DNA of 64,000 bases from Pseudomonas sp. GL-B-19 (GTDB lineage: Bacteria > Pseudomonadota > Gammaproteobacteria > Pseudomonadales > Pseudomonadaceae). This document shows positions 44,897-53,210 of the stretch, piece by piece. Within the stretch, counting starts at the first letter, position 1; each line of letters opens with the position of its first letter. The stretch spans positions 1 to 64,000 of the forward strand of contig NZ_JAHBDK010000086.1 of the NCBI RefSeq assembly GCF_019956415.1, given 5' to 3'. The position numbers were made by a program, and so were the translations under genes. The notes beneath the pieces were generated by a model. The model did no database searches, had not been told where the DNA came from, and saw nothing but the letters and a program-made list of their open reading frames with translations.

Positions 44897-45325
44897 ATGG
44901 GCTTGCATTTGAAAGAAGGCGCAGACGACGATCTGGCCGAGAACCACGAAATCAACGTCACGCCGTTCATCGACGTGATGCTGGTGCTGCTGATCATTTT
45001 CATGGTGGCCGCCCCGCTGGCCACCGTGGACATCAAGGTCGACCTGCCCGCCTCCAGCGCCAAACCGGCGCCACGCCCGGAGAAGCCGATATTCCTCAGC
45101 GTCAAGGCTGACCAGCGCCTGTTCCTCGGCGAAGTCGAAGTGAAGGCCGAAGCCCTCGGCGCCACTCTGGACGCCAAGACCCAGGGCAAGAAAGACACGA
45201 CGATCTTCTTCCAGGCCGACAAAGGCGTGGATTACGGCGACCTGATGAGCGTGATGGACAACCTGCGTTCCGCCGGTTACCTGAAGGTGGGCCTGGTCGG
45301 ACTTGAGACGGCAGCCAAGAAATGA
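44897..45325 (+). CDS. exbD: Biopolymer transport protein ExbD
   Basis: 142 residues. One N-terminal membrane helix with the essential acidic residue: NVTPFIDVMLVLLIIFMVAAP (Asp at about residue 25). A periplasmic domain follows. It starts 6 bp after exbB and its stop overlaps the tonB start (ATGA), so translation is probably coupled. Confidence 0.96.
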   Translation: MGLHLKEGADDDLAENHEINVTPFIDVMLVLLIIFMVAAPLATVDIKVDLPASSAKPAPRPEKPIFLSVKADQRLFLGEVEVKAEALGATLDAKTQGKKDTTIFFQADKGVDYGDLMSVMDNLRSAGYLKVGLVGLETAAKK

Positions 45326-46071
45326 TCACGACGCGCCATAAGCTGACGCGTTACAGCGGGAGCCTGGCCGTGGTGCTGGGCGTTCACGCACTGGCCATCG
45401 CGCTGGCGCTGAACTGGACCTCGCGCCCGCCGATCGAGTTGCCACCGCAGGCCATGATGGTCGAGCTGGCACCGGTTCCGGCCCCGCCACCGCCTGCACC
45501 GCCAAAGGTCATCACGCCGCCACAACCACCGACTCCGGTGGAAGAGCTGCCGATCCCGAAACTGGCTGAAGTGCCCAAGGCCGAGATTGCCGTGCCCAAG
45601 CCGGTCAAACCCAAGCCCAAGCCGCAACCGCCCAAGCCGGTGGAGAAGAAGCCGGAGCCGCCGAAGGAGAAACCGTCCGAGGAGAAACCGAGCGACGCGC
45701 AACCGACGCAGGCGCCGACCGAGAAATCCGCACAGCCGGCACCGGGTCCATCAGCCGCGCAGCTGGCCGCCAAGGCCAGTTGGCAAGGTACCCTGCTCGC
45801 TCACCTGGCCAAGTACAAGAAGTACCCGGCCAGTGCGCAGGCGCGGGGCAAGGAAGGCACGAACCGTCTGCGCTTCGTGGTGGATGCCGAAGGCAACGTG
45901 TTGTCGTTCGAGCTGGTAACCGCCTCCGGCACTGCCGATCTGGACCGGGCCACCCTGGAAATGATCCGCCGCGCCCAGCCACTGCCCAAGCCACCGGCCG
46001 ACATGCTGACCAACGGCGCCATCGAAATCGTTGCACCGTTTGTTTACTCGATGGAAAAACGCCGACGCTAA
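45322..46071 (+). CDS. tonB: Energy transducer TonB
   Basis: 249 residues. An N-terminal membrane anchor (about 12-30, AVVLGVHALAIALAL), a long Pro/Lys/Glu-rich spacer (~45-145) crossing the periplasm, and a C-terminal TonB domain (~160-245; YPASAQARGKEGTNRLRFVVDAEG and ATLEMIRRAQPLP). Overlaps exbD by 4 bp. A Fur box is expected upstream of exbB but none was clear. Confidence 0.95.
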   Translation: MITTRHKLTRYSGSLAVVLGVHALAIALALNWTSRPPIELPPQAMMVELAPVPAPPPPAPPKVITPPQPPTPVEELPIPKLAEVPKAEIAVPKPVKPKPKPQPPKPVEKKPEPPKEKPSEEKPSDAQPTQAPTEKSAQPAPGPSAAQLAAKASWQGTLLAHLAKYKKYPASAQARGKEGTNRLRFVVDAEGNVLSFELVTASGTADLDRATLEMIRRAQPLPKPPADMLTNGAIEIVAPFVYSMEKRRR

Positions 46072-46088
46072 GACGCAATACAAAACCC

Positions 46089-46183
46089 TTGTGGGAGCCG
46101 AGCTTGCTCGCGATGAGGCCGTCATATTCAACATCTCTGTTGACTGACACACCGCTATCGCGAGCAAGCTCAGCTCCTACAGG
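46089..46183. repeat. REPIN-type inverted REP pair
   Basis: GTGGGAGCCGAGCTTGCTCGCGA and an inverted partner ending AGCTCCTACAGG with a ~48-bp spacer, same subgroup as the element at 8080. The right arm carries one change (CAGCTCC for CGGCTCC). Confidence 0.85.
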
Positions 46184-46200
46184 GTTATGCAGCGACCAAT

Positions 46201-46225
46201 AAGGCACCCGAAAGGTGCCTTTTGC
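46201..46225. terminator. Rho-independent terminator downstream of exbB-exbD-tonB
   Basis: AAGGCACC-CGAAA-GGTGCCTT followed by TTGCTT, on the far side of the REPIN from tonB. Confidence 0.8.
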
Positions 46226-46341
46226 TTATCCGCCAGCGGCAAACACGCATTACCCGGTGTCACTCAACACACTCACTCTGATAACGTGCGTCTATCGATT
46301 GCAGCCGTTATGCTTGGCGCGCAACTACATGGACGCTTGCT

Positions 46342-47271
46342 ATGACTCTGACAGAATTACGCTACATCGTTACCCTCGCCCAAGAGCAGCATTTCGGCCA
46401 CGCGGCCGAGCGTTGCCACGTCAGTCAACCGACCCTGTCGGTGGGCGTGAAAAAGCTTGAAGACGAACTCGGTGTGCTGATTTTCGAGCGCAGCAAGAGT
46501 GCCGTGCGCCTGACCCCGGTCGGTGAAGGCATCGTGGCCCAGGCACAGAAAGTCCTGGAGCAAGCCCAAGGCATCCGCGAACTGGCCCAGGCTGGCAAGA
46601 ACCAGCTGACCGCCCCGCTGAAACTCGGTGCGATCTACACCGTCGGCCCATACCTGTTCCCGCACTTGATTCCACAACTGCACCGGGTCGCCCCGCAGAT
46701 GCCGTTGTACATCGAAGAAAACTTCACCCACGTGCTGCGCGACAAACTGCGCAACGGCGAGCTCGACGCGATCATCATAGCCCTGCCGTTCAACGAAGCC
46801 GACGTCCTGACCTTGCAGCTCTACGACGAGCCGTTCTACGTCCTGATGCCGGCCCAGCACCCGTGGACCCAGAAAGAATCCATCGACGCCAGCCTGCTCA
46901 ACGACAAGAGCCTGCTGCTGCTCGGCGAAGGCCACTGCTTCCGCGATCAAGTGCTGGAAGCCTGCCCCACCCTGGCCAAAGGCAACGACGGCGCCAAGCA
47001 CACCACGGTGGAGTCCAGCTCCCTGGAAACCATCCGCCACATGGTTGCCTCCGGCCTGGGTATCTCGATCCTGCCGCTGTCGGCAGTCGACAGCCATCAC
47101 TACGCCCCAGGCGTGATCGAAGTGCGCCCACTGACACCGCCGGTGCCATTCCGCACCGTGGCCATTGCCTGGCGCGCGAGCTTCCCGCGTCCGAAAGCGA
47201 TTGAAATCCTCGCTGACTCCATTCGCCTGTGCTCGGTGGCCAAGCCGTCCGCGCCGGTTGTTGCGGCTTAA
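46342..47271 (+). CDS. oxyR: Hydrogen peroxide sensor OxyR
   Basis: 309 residues. LysR-type DNA-binding domain (1-60, opening MTLTELRYIVTLAQEQHFGHAAE) and a redox sensing domain with C199 and C208 in GHCFRDQVLEAC, exactly the E. coli OxyR spacing and numbering. Oxidation forms a disulfide and activates peroxide defence genes. recG follows after 9 bp, the conserved oxyR-recG pair of pseudomonads. Confidence 0.97.
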   Translation: MTLTELRYIVTLAQEQHFGHAAERCHVSQPTLSVGVKKLEDELGVLIFERSKSAVRLTPVGEGIVAQAQKVLEQAQGIRELAQAGKNQLTAPLKLGAIYTVGPYLFPHLIPQLHRVAPQMPLYIEENFTHVLRDKLRNGELDAIIIALPFNEADVLTLQLYDEPFYVLMPAQHPWTQKESIDASLLNDKSLLLLGEGHCFRDQVLEACPTLAKGNDGAKHTTVESSSLETIRHMVASGLGISILPLSAVDSHHYAPGVIEVRPLTPPVPFRTVAIAWRASFPRPKAIEILADSIRLCSVAKPSAPVVAA

Positions 47272-47280
47272 GTCGCGGTC

Positions 47281-49356
47281 ATGACCGAGTTGTCGCAAGT
47301 GTCGGTGACGGCACTCAAAGGTGTCGGCGAGGCCATGGCCGAGAAGCTGGCCAAGGTCGGCCTGGAAAATCTTCAGGACGTACTGTTTCACCTGCCGCTG
47401 CGCTATCAGGACCGCACCCGTGTGGTCCCGATCGGCCATTTGCGACCGGGGCAAGACGCCGTGATTGAAGGCACCGTCAGCGGTGCTGACGTGGTCATGG
47501 GCCGTCGCCGTAGTCTCGTCGTGCGTCTGCAGGACGGCACCGGCGGGCTCAGCCTGCGCTTCTACCATTTCAGCAACGCGCAGAAAGAAGGCCTCAAACG
47601 CGGCACGCGGATTCGCTGCTACGGCGAAGCGCGGCCCGGTGCCTCGGGGCTGGAAATCTATCACCCGGAATACCGCGCCATCACCGGCGACGAGCCGCCG
47701 CCGGTGGATGAAACCCTGACCCCGGTGTACCCGCTCACCGAAGGCCTGACCCAACAGCGCTTGCGCCAACTGTGCATGCAAACCCTGACGATGCTCGGCC
47801 CGACCAGCCTGCCCGACTGGCTGCCGACCGAACTAGCGCGTGACTATCAACTCGCGCCGCTGGCCGATGCGATCCGCTACCTGCATCACCCGCCCGCCGA
47901 TGCCGACGTCGACGAGCTCGCCATCGGCCACCACTGGGCGCAGCACCGTTTGGCCTTCGAAGAACTGTTGACCCATCAACTGTCCCAGCAGCGCCTGCGC
48001 GAAAGCATGCGCTCCCTGCGCGCACCGGCGATGCCGAAAGCCACCCAGCTGCCGGCCAAGTACCTGGCCAATCTCGGCTTTACACCGACCGGTGCACAGC
48101 AACGGGTCGGCAACGAAATCGCCTACGACCTGAGCCAGCACGAGCCGATGCTGCGCCTGATTCAGGGCGACGTTGGCGCGGGTAAAACCGTGGTCGCCGC
48201 CCTCGCCGCACTTCAGGCTTTGGAGGCTGGTTACCAAGTCGCTTTGATGGCGCCGACCGAAATCCTCGCCGAGCAGCACTTCATCACCTTCAAGCGCTGG
48301 CTCGAGCCGCTGGGCATCGAAGTCGCGTGGCTGGCTGGCAAGCTCAAGGGCAAAAACCGCATCGCCGCGCTGGAACAGATCGCCAACGGCACGCCAATGG
48401 TGGTCGGCACCCACGCGCTGTTCCAGGACGAAGTGCAGTTCAAGAACCTCGCACTGGCGATCATCGACGAACAACACCGCTTCGGCGTGCAGCAGCGCTT
48501 GGCGTTGCGACAGAAAGGCGTCGGCGGGCGCATGTGTCCGCATCAATTGATCATGACCGCCACGCCGATTCCGCGCACGCTGGCCATGAGCGCCTACGCC
48601 GACCTCGACACCTCGATCCTCGACGAACTGCCGCCCGGCCGAACGCCGGTCAACACCGTGTTGATCACCGACACCCGGCGCGTGGAAGTCATTGAACGGG
48701 TGCGCGGTGCCTGCGCTGAAGGGCGTCAGGCGTATTGGGTGTGCACGCTGATTGAAGAGTCAGAAGAGTTGACCTGCCAGGCCGCTGAAACCACCTATGA
48801 AGACCTCACCGCCGCCCTCGGCGAGTTGAAGGTCGGGCTGATTCACGGTCGCATGAAACCGGTGGAAAAAGCCGCCGTGATGGCCGAGTTCAAGGCCGGC
48901 AACCTGCAACTGCTGGTCGCCACCACGGTGATCGAAGTCGGCGTCGACGTGCCGAACGCCAGCCTGATGATCATCGAAAACCCCGAACGCCTCGGCCTCG
49001 CACAATTGCACCAGTTGCGCGGCCGTGTCGGTCGAGGCAGCGCCGTCAGCCATTGCGTGCTGCTCTACCATCCGCCGCTGTCGCAGATCGGTCGTCAGCG
49101 CCTCGGTATCATGCGTGAAACAAACGACGGTTTTGTCATCGCCGAAAAAGACCTCGAACTGCGCGGCCCCGGCGAAATGCTCGGCACACGCCAGACCGGC
49201 CTGCTGCAATTCAAGGTCGCCGACCTGATGCGCGACGCCGATCTATTGCCCGCCGTGCGCGACGCCGCCCAGGCGTTGCTGGAGCGCTGGCCGGACCATG
49301 TCAGCCCGTTGCTCGACCGCTGGCTGCGCCATGGGCAGCAATACGGACAAGTGTGA
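47281..49356 (+). CDS. recG: ATP-dependent DNA helicase RecG
   Basis: 691 residues. N-terminal wedge/OB domain (~60-160) for branched DNA, then SF2 helicase: Walker A GDVGAGKT (about residue 298-305), DEQH box IIDEQHRFG, TATPIPRTLAM, and HQLRGRVGRG (motif VI). It reverses stalled forks and processes Holliday junctions. It is 9 bp after oxyR. Confidence 0.97.
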   Translation: MTELSQVSVTALKGVGEAMAEKLAKVGLENLQDVLFHLPLRYQDRTRVVPIGHLRPGQDAVIEGTVSGADVVMGRRRSLVVRLQDGTGGLSLRFYHFSNAQKEGLKRGTRIRCYGEARPGASGLEIYHPEYRAITGDEPPPVDETLTPVYPLTEGLTQQRLRQLCMQTLTMLGPTSLPDWLPTELARDYQLAPLADAIRYLHHPPADADVDELAIGHHWAQHRLAFEELLTHQLSQQRLRESMRSLRAPAMPKATQLPAKYLANLGFTPTGAQQRVGNEIAYDLSQHEPMLRLIQGDVGAGKTVVAALAALQALEAGYQVALMAPTEILAEQHFITFKRWLEPLGIEVAWLAGKLKGKNRIAALEQIANGTPMVVGTHALFQDEVQFKNLALAIIDEQHRFGVQQRLALRQKGVGGRMCPHQLIMTATPIPRTLAMSAYADLDTSILDELPPGRTPVNTVLITDTRRVEVIERVRGACAEGRQAYWVCTLIEESEELTCQAAETTYEDLTAALGELKVGLIHGRMKPVEKAAVMAEFKAGNLQLLVATTVIEVGVDVPNASLMIIENPERLGLAQLHQLRGRVGRGSAVSHCVLLYHPPLSQIGRQRLGIMRETNDGFVIAEKDLELRGPGEMLGTRQTGLLQFKVADLMRDADLLPAVRDAAQALLERWPDHVSPLLDRWLRHGQQYGQV

Positions 49357-49434
49357 GCACCGTCGCAGTTTATGGACCATACCGTTAAACAAGCTGGTTA
49401 TACTCCTGCAACTGTTTGAATACGGATACAGACG

Positions 49435-50835
49435 ATGACCGAAGCTGCCCTCGCCCCGGAAACCCTGCACGCTCCGTCTGTTATTCGGCTGCTGCTGGGC
49501 AAACTGGGCATTGCCTACGAAGAAATCCTCGATCACCACGGCCTCAACGCCACGCGCAAAGTCCAGGCCGTTCTGGTGGAAGACGCGGTCGGCGCCTTGA
49601 TGGTGCTGTTCCCGCAAAGCCAATTGCTGGACCTCAATCGCCTCGCCGAACTGACCGGCCGCCGCCTCACCGCCGTGCCTCCCGAACGCCTGGTCAAAAT
49701 GCTCGGCAAACACAGCCTGAGCCTGCTGCCCGGCCTGCCGGCGCTGACCACTTCGCCGTGCCTGTACGAAGAAAGCCTGCTGCGCGAACCGAAGCTGCTG
49801 ATCAACTCGGGTGAACCGGGCCTGCTGCTGGAAATCACCAGCGAAGACTTCAAAACCATGCTGACCAAGGCCAGCGCCGCCAATTTCGGCGAGAACCTGA
49901 CCAGCATCCGCCCGAATCTCGACCGCCCCGACGATGACCGCAAGGAAATCACCCAGGCCGTCCAGGCATTCACCGCGCGGCGCATCCAGCAACGTCTGGA
50001 AGAGACCATCGAGATTCCGCCGCTGGCCGAGACCGCGCAGAAAATCATCAAACTGCGCGTCGACCCCAACGCCACCATCGACGACATCACCGGCGTGGTC
50101 GAAACCGACCCGGCGCTGGCCGCGCAAGTCGTGAGCTGGGCGGCGTCGCCGTACTACGCCTCGCCGGGCAAGATTCGTTCAGTGGAAGACGCGATTGTTC
50201 GGGTGCTGGGTTTCGACCTGGTGATCAACCTCGCGCTGGGCCTGGCCCTGGGCAAAACCCTGAGCCTGCCCAAAGACCACCCGCAACACGCCACGCCGTA
50301 CTGGCACCAGTCGATCTACACCGCCGCCGTCATCGAAGGCCTGACCCGCGCCATGCCGCGCGCCCAGCGCCCGGAAGCCGGCCTGACCTACCTCGCCGGC
50401 CTGCTGCACAACTTCGGCTACCTGCTGCTGGCCCACGTTTTCCCGCCGCACTTCTCGCTGATCTGCCGCCACCTGGAAGTCAACCAGCACCTGTGCCACA
50501 GCTTTGTGGAGCAACACCTGCTCGGCATCAGCCGCGAACAGATCGGCGCGTGGTTGATGCGCCACTGGGACATGCCGGAAGAACTCGCCGCCGCCCTGCG
50601 CTTCCAGCACGACCCGCTCTACGACGGCGACTACGCCGAATACCCGAACCTCGTGTGCCTGTCCGTACGCCTGCTGCGCGGCCGCGGCATCGGCTCCGGC
50701 CCGGATGAAGACATCCCCGACGCATTGCTCGAACGCGTCGGCCTAAGCCGCGAGAAAGCCAACGACGTCGTCACCAAAGTGCTTGAGGCTGAAGTGCTGC
50801 TGCGTGAACTGGCTTCGCAGTTCAGCCAGGCATAA
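49435..50835 (+). CDS. YbaK/EbsC-HDOD fusion protein
   Basis: 466 residues. Residues ~10-150 resemble a YbaK/EbsC aminoacyl-tRNA deacylase domain (KVQAVLVEDAVGALMVLFPQSQLLDLNRLAELTGRRLTAVPPE region). Residues ~185-390 form an HDOD domain (IPPLAETAQKIIKL, DDITGVVETDPALAAQVVSWA, AGLLHNFGYLLLAHVFP). HDOD proteins are usually signalling modules without HD catalysis. Linking a tRNA-editing-type fold to HDOD is characteristic of pseudomonads and functionally unexplained. It is transcribed alone after recG. Confidence 0.88.
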   Translation: MTEAALAPETLHAPSVIRLLLGKLGIAYEEILDHHGLNATRKVQAVLVEDAVGALMVLFPQSQLLDLNRLAELTGRRLTAVPPERLVKMLGKHSLSLLPGLPALTTSPCLYEESLLREPKLLINSGEPGLLLEITSEDFKTMLTKASAANFGENLTSIRPNLDRPDDDRKEITQAVQAFTARRIQQRLEETIEIPPLAETAQKIIKLRVDPNATIDDITGVVETDPALAAQVVSWAASPYYASPGKIRSVEDAIVRVLGFDLVINLALGLALGKTLSLPKDHPQHATPYWHQSIYTAAVIEGLTRAMPRAQRPEAGLTYLAGLLHNFGYLLLAHVFPPHFSLICRHLEVNQHLCHSFVEQHLLGISREQIGAWLMRHWDMPEELAAALRFQHDPLYDGDYAEYPNLVCLSVRLLRGRGIGSGPDEDIPDALLERVGLSREKANDVVTKVLEAEVLLRELASQFSQA

Positions 50836-50840
50836 AAACA

Positions 50841-51072
50841 ATCGCGGGCAAGCCTCGCTCCCACAGGATCACCAAAACCCTGTAGGAGCGAGGCTTGCCC
50901 GCGATGAATCCCCCGCCGACCCACCTGAATCACCACAACCCCCTGTGGGAGCGAGCCTGCTCGCGATGAATCCAACTCGGTATCTCTGAATCACCACACC
51001 CACTGTGGCGAGGGGGCTTGCCCCCGCTCGACTGCGCAGCGTCGAAGACGCGGCGGCCACTCCCTCGCCACA
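50841..51072. repeat. REP array of three sequence classes
   Basis: Three adjacent elements: an inverted GCCCGCGA pair (50841-50906, very short spacer), a single GAGCCTGCTCGCGA REP (50943-50968), and a different inverted element (51004-51072: TGTGGCGAGGGGGCTTGCCCCCGCTC ... GGCCACTCCCTCGCCACA). The spacers share AATCACCACA-like stretches. They fill the convergent gap between the HDOD gene and the small minus-strand gene. Confidence 0.8.
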
Positions 51073-51088
51073 AAGTCAGTCACTCGGC

Positions 51089-51478
51089 TCAAGCCTTTGC
51101 CTTAGCTTTGGCCTTCCGCGGCTTCAAATACTTGGTCAACCCCTGAAACCAGATCACCAACGCCGGATTCCCCTTGATCTGAATCGACTTGTCCTGAATC
51201 CCCGTCATAAACGCCAACTGCTTGTTCTTCGCCTGCATCGTGGCAAAGCCATACGCCGCATCTTTAAACGCAATCGCAAACGCCGGCTCGGCATACACGC
51301 CCGACTTGCTGGTAATGCGTTGGTCCTTCACAAAGAAATGCCGCGCCACCTTCCCGTCCAGGGTCTGTAGCTGAAACACCAACTCCTTGTCACCCAACTG
51401 CTGCTGAAACGCAGGATTAGTCCGACTGGCCTTACCCATCAACAAACCCAGCATCCACAGAAGAAAACGAAATTTCAT
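51089..51478 (-). CDS. Conserved small protein of unknown function
   Basis: 129 residues from ATG 51478, with GAGG 9 bp upstream. No recognised family with certainty; it has a hydrophobic N-terminus (FRFLLWMLGLLMG), a central FVKDQRITSKSG...EPAFAIAFKDAAYGFATM stretch reminiscent of SCP2-like lipid-binding proteins, and a Lys/Ala-rich tail (KPRKAKAKAKA). Position matches PA5347 of P. aeruginosa, where it is next to the HU gene. Here 5 kb of accessory DNA separates it from HU. Confidence 0.8.
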   Translation of the reverse strand: MKFRFLLWMLGLLMGKASRTNPAFQQQLGDKELVFQLQTLDGKVARHFFVKDQRITSKSGVYAEPAFAIAFKDAAYGFATMQAKNKQLAFMTGIQDKSIQIKGNPALVIWFQGLTKYLKPRKAKAKAKA

Positions 51479-51537
51479 GCGCACAGCCTCAAGAGAAAAA
51501 TGAACGGCTGGCGCAGTGTAGCGGCTTCGGACGATAA

Positions 51538-51696
51538 CGACAGCATCGTGTTGCGTTAGAAGAAGATGATGTGCTTTTTGACGCTGATGACTACCAAGTC
51601 ATTGACGAAACGCCGGTGTTTAAAAGCGAGGATATTTTGTTCTTTCTACACTCGACGCTATCGGAAGTTTCCTTCAACACGTGGGGGTGTTCGTGA
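51538..51696 (+). pseudogene. C-terminal fragment of an unidentified acidic protein
   Basis: An open frame without an ATG start encodes about 52 residues, including LEEDDVLFDADDY, ETPVFKSEDILFFLHS and SFNTWGCS before a TGA. The composition is protein-like and AT-richer than the core genome. It is preceded by an in-frame stop, so the 5' part is lost. Nearby VgrG debris makes an immunity-protein remnant plausible, but that is a guess. Confidence 0.4.
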
Positions 51697-51733
51697 ACTA
51701 GGCAGCTTTGCGTTCGGCCGATAGTCTTTGTTC

Positions 51734-51770
51734 GTTACCGCAAAAACGGTGACACGGACGTGCAAGTCCG
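51734..51770. other. Two tandem hairpins upstream of the folded element
   Basis: GTTACCG-CAAAAA-CGGTGAC (51734-51753, 7 bp with one G-T pair), then after one base CGGAC-GTGCAA-GTCCG (51755-51770, 5 bp). They sit 70 bp before the conserved 16-bp stem element. No matching pair was found at the equivalent place upstream of the right-hand copy. Confidence 0.45.
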
Positions 51771-51838
51771 GTACATATCGCCGCACAATCGCCAATCTAA
51801 ATATCGAGCGTTTTTCATGCTCGCTGTTAATGCTTTAT

Positions 51839-51917
51839 GGCGGCTGTGCGCGGGAGGTCCCTTTGGGGTCTGCCGGGGTCCGATATGCCCGGTCTTGCAC
51901 ACCTGCGCACGGCTGCC
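51839..51917 (+). ncRNA. Candidate structured RNA element, left copy (5' of DUF6124 gene)
   Basis: A 16-bp stem (51839-51854 with 51902-51917; three G-T pairs) encloses two hairpins: AGGTCCC-TTT-GGGGTCT (51855-51871) and CCGGG/CCCGG (51873-51877 with 51888-51892, 10-base loop). The same three-part fold with consistent base-pair changes occurs at 56142-56216. It ends 64 bp before the ATG at 51982. Plus-strand orientation is assigned from the downstream gene. It could be a cis-regulatory RNA leader, a small RNA, or a folded single-stranded-DNA recombination site. Confidence 0.55.
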
Positions 51918-51981
51918 ACCCTTATTCGAATGCAAGCGAAGAGGAGACAGCCACATCCAAAACACATATCGGGAAATACCT

Positions 51982-52362
51982 ATGATCAAGCCAACACCGA
52001 ATCCACCAGAACACGAAGACACATCCCCCTACGAATCCCTCGATTCGAAGAAACTCCACGAAGCCGCCGAACGCGCCCTCAACCACCATTTCGCCCCACT
52101 GCCCGAGAAGCCCAAGCCTCGCAAAGGCAACCTCTTCACCGTCTCCCCGGACATCGACACCGAAGCGCTCCTGGCCAACGCCTCAGAAGACCTGCTGTCC
52201 ATCAGCACCATCGCCACCAACCTGGCTGACGACGTTGACAGCACTCAGCGATCGGTAGCGTTGGCGCTGAGCAGAATGTCGGATGGGGTTCGGTTGTTGG
52301 TGGAGCGAGCGCTGGATCATATTGATTCGCCGAATCCGGCGGTGCATCGGGCGAAGGGGTAA
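51982..52362 (+). CDS. DUF6124-family protein
   Basis: 126 residues from ATG 51982. Opens MIKPTPNPPEHED, then SPYESLDSKKLHEAAERALNHHF, a central LFTVSPDIDTEALLANASEDLLSISTIATNLADDVD, and a helical C-terminus RMSDGVRLLVERALDH. I assign the Pseudomonas-specific DUF6124 family from memory; function is unknown, and such genes are often multicopy. An in-frame extension to 51760 exists but would cross the conserved folded element. A different leader frame (ATG 51830 to TGA 51985, 51 codons) overlaps this start in an ATGA junction. It ends in a good terminator. Confidence 0.8.
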   Translation: MIKPTPNPPEHEDTSPYESLDSKKLHEAAERALNHHFAPLPEKPKPRKGNLFTVSPDIDTEALLANASEDLLSISTIATNLADDVDSTQRSVALALSRMSDGVRLLVERALDHIDSPNPAVHRAKG

Positions 52363-52377
52363 CGAAACCGAGAATAG

Positions 52378-52406
52378 AAAAAGGGGACTTGGTGTCCCCT
52401 TTTTTG
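52378..52406 (+). terminator. Rho-independent terminator after DUF6124 gene
   Basis: AAAAAGGGGAC-TTGGT-GTCCCCTTTTTT, an 11-bp stem 15 bp past the stop. Confidence 0.92.
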
Positions 52407-52661
52407 AATATTTGGAAATTCGTTTCTTCGTGACTAGCCGCCAACCGTTTAGACCCAACGGCACTTCCTCGTAACTGCAAGGCAATATTCTGAAATACGG
52501 AAGTTTCGGACAGTGCTTCCGGCTGCGTCCTACATCAACCCTTTTAATGCGTTGTTAGCGTGCCAGACATTGACGCTTGCTCAGGCCGGGCAAGGCTCTG
52601 GCAACAATACTTATTCCCTACTCAGTTCAAGGACGAGCTAACAAAGCAAAAGGATAAGCGA

Positions 52662-52976
52662 ATGTTCGCACCGGCCAATGCCGCTCACTTCACCCTTGTA
52701 ATCCCAACGGTTCGCAATGATTTCAAGGTACTGGCTTTGGAAGGCATTGAAACTATCAGCGCCCTGTATTCAGTTGACGTCGATCTGGTCAGCAAATACC
52801 CGGATATCGATCTGGAAAACCTGCTCAACCAACCTGCATTTTTGCAGTTCGGCCGTAGCGTAATCCCCGCAACTGGTTACCGCACCGACTCAACATTGAG
52901 TGTGCTTGTGCAAAGTACCGAGGCAGAGAGGCATTTCAAGGCCAAGGAGACCAAACCAGACGTGTCCTACATGTGA
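52662..52976 (+). pseudogene. VgrG N-terminal remnant
   Basis: From ATG 52662 (AGGA ribosome binding site) the first ~67 residues read as a type VI secretion spike VgrG: MFAPANAAHFTLVIP, RNDFKVLALEGIETIS, DLVSKYPDIDLENLLNQPAFLQFG. The similarity then stops and the frame ends about 38 unrelated residues later (STEAERHFKAKETKPDVSYM at the end). Complete VgrG is 600 residues or more, so this is a truncated copy, probably from recombination or deletion in a T6SS effector island. Confidence 0.65.
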
Positions 52977-53050
52977 TTCGGAAACAGGGGAAATAGCTGT
53001 GGTAGTTTTTGTGACCATGACGAGAAAAACCCCGATGGGCAGGAAGCCGC

Positions 53051-53191
53051 ATGGCCATGACCGGCAGAGAACGACTCAAAGCAGCCTGTCGCGAAGGGCG
53101 AAAAACGGCCAGTTATTCGATAGAAAAATTGCAGCGGCCTGAAAAATCGCAGCAAATGAAAAGGCCCTTAAAGCTTAAGAGCCTTACTTGA
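53051..53191 (+). CDS. Small basic ORF, hypothetical
   Basis: 46 residues (MAMTGRERLKAACREGRK..., rich in Lys/Arg) with AGGAAG 5-7 bp upstream of the ATG. No family recognised. It follows the VgrG remnant by 74 bp. It could be a real small protein, or the tail of a decayed gene. Confidence 0.3.
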   Translation: MAMTGRERLKAACREGRKTASYSIEKLQRPEKSQQMKRPLKLKSLT

Positions 53192-53210
53192 ACTAATGAA
53201 AAACTATCCG

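Noticed and set aside
50841..51072. Repeat array considered as CRISPR
   Set aside because: Repeats are palindromic REPs of different sequence, irregular spacing, no cas genes.
51760..51981. In-frame 74-residue N-terminal extension of the DUF6124 protein
   Set aside because: It would translate through the conserved folded element, whose right copy has stops in frame; the M-x-K-x-TPNPP start is shared by both copies.
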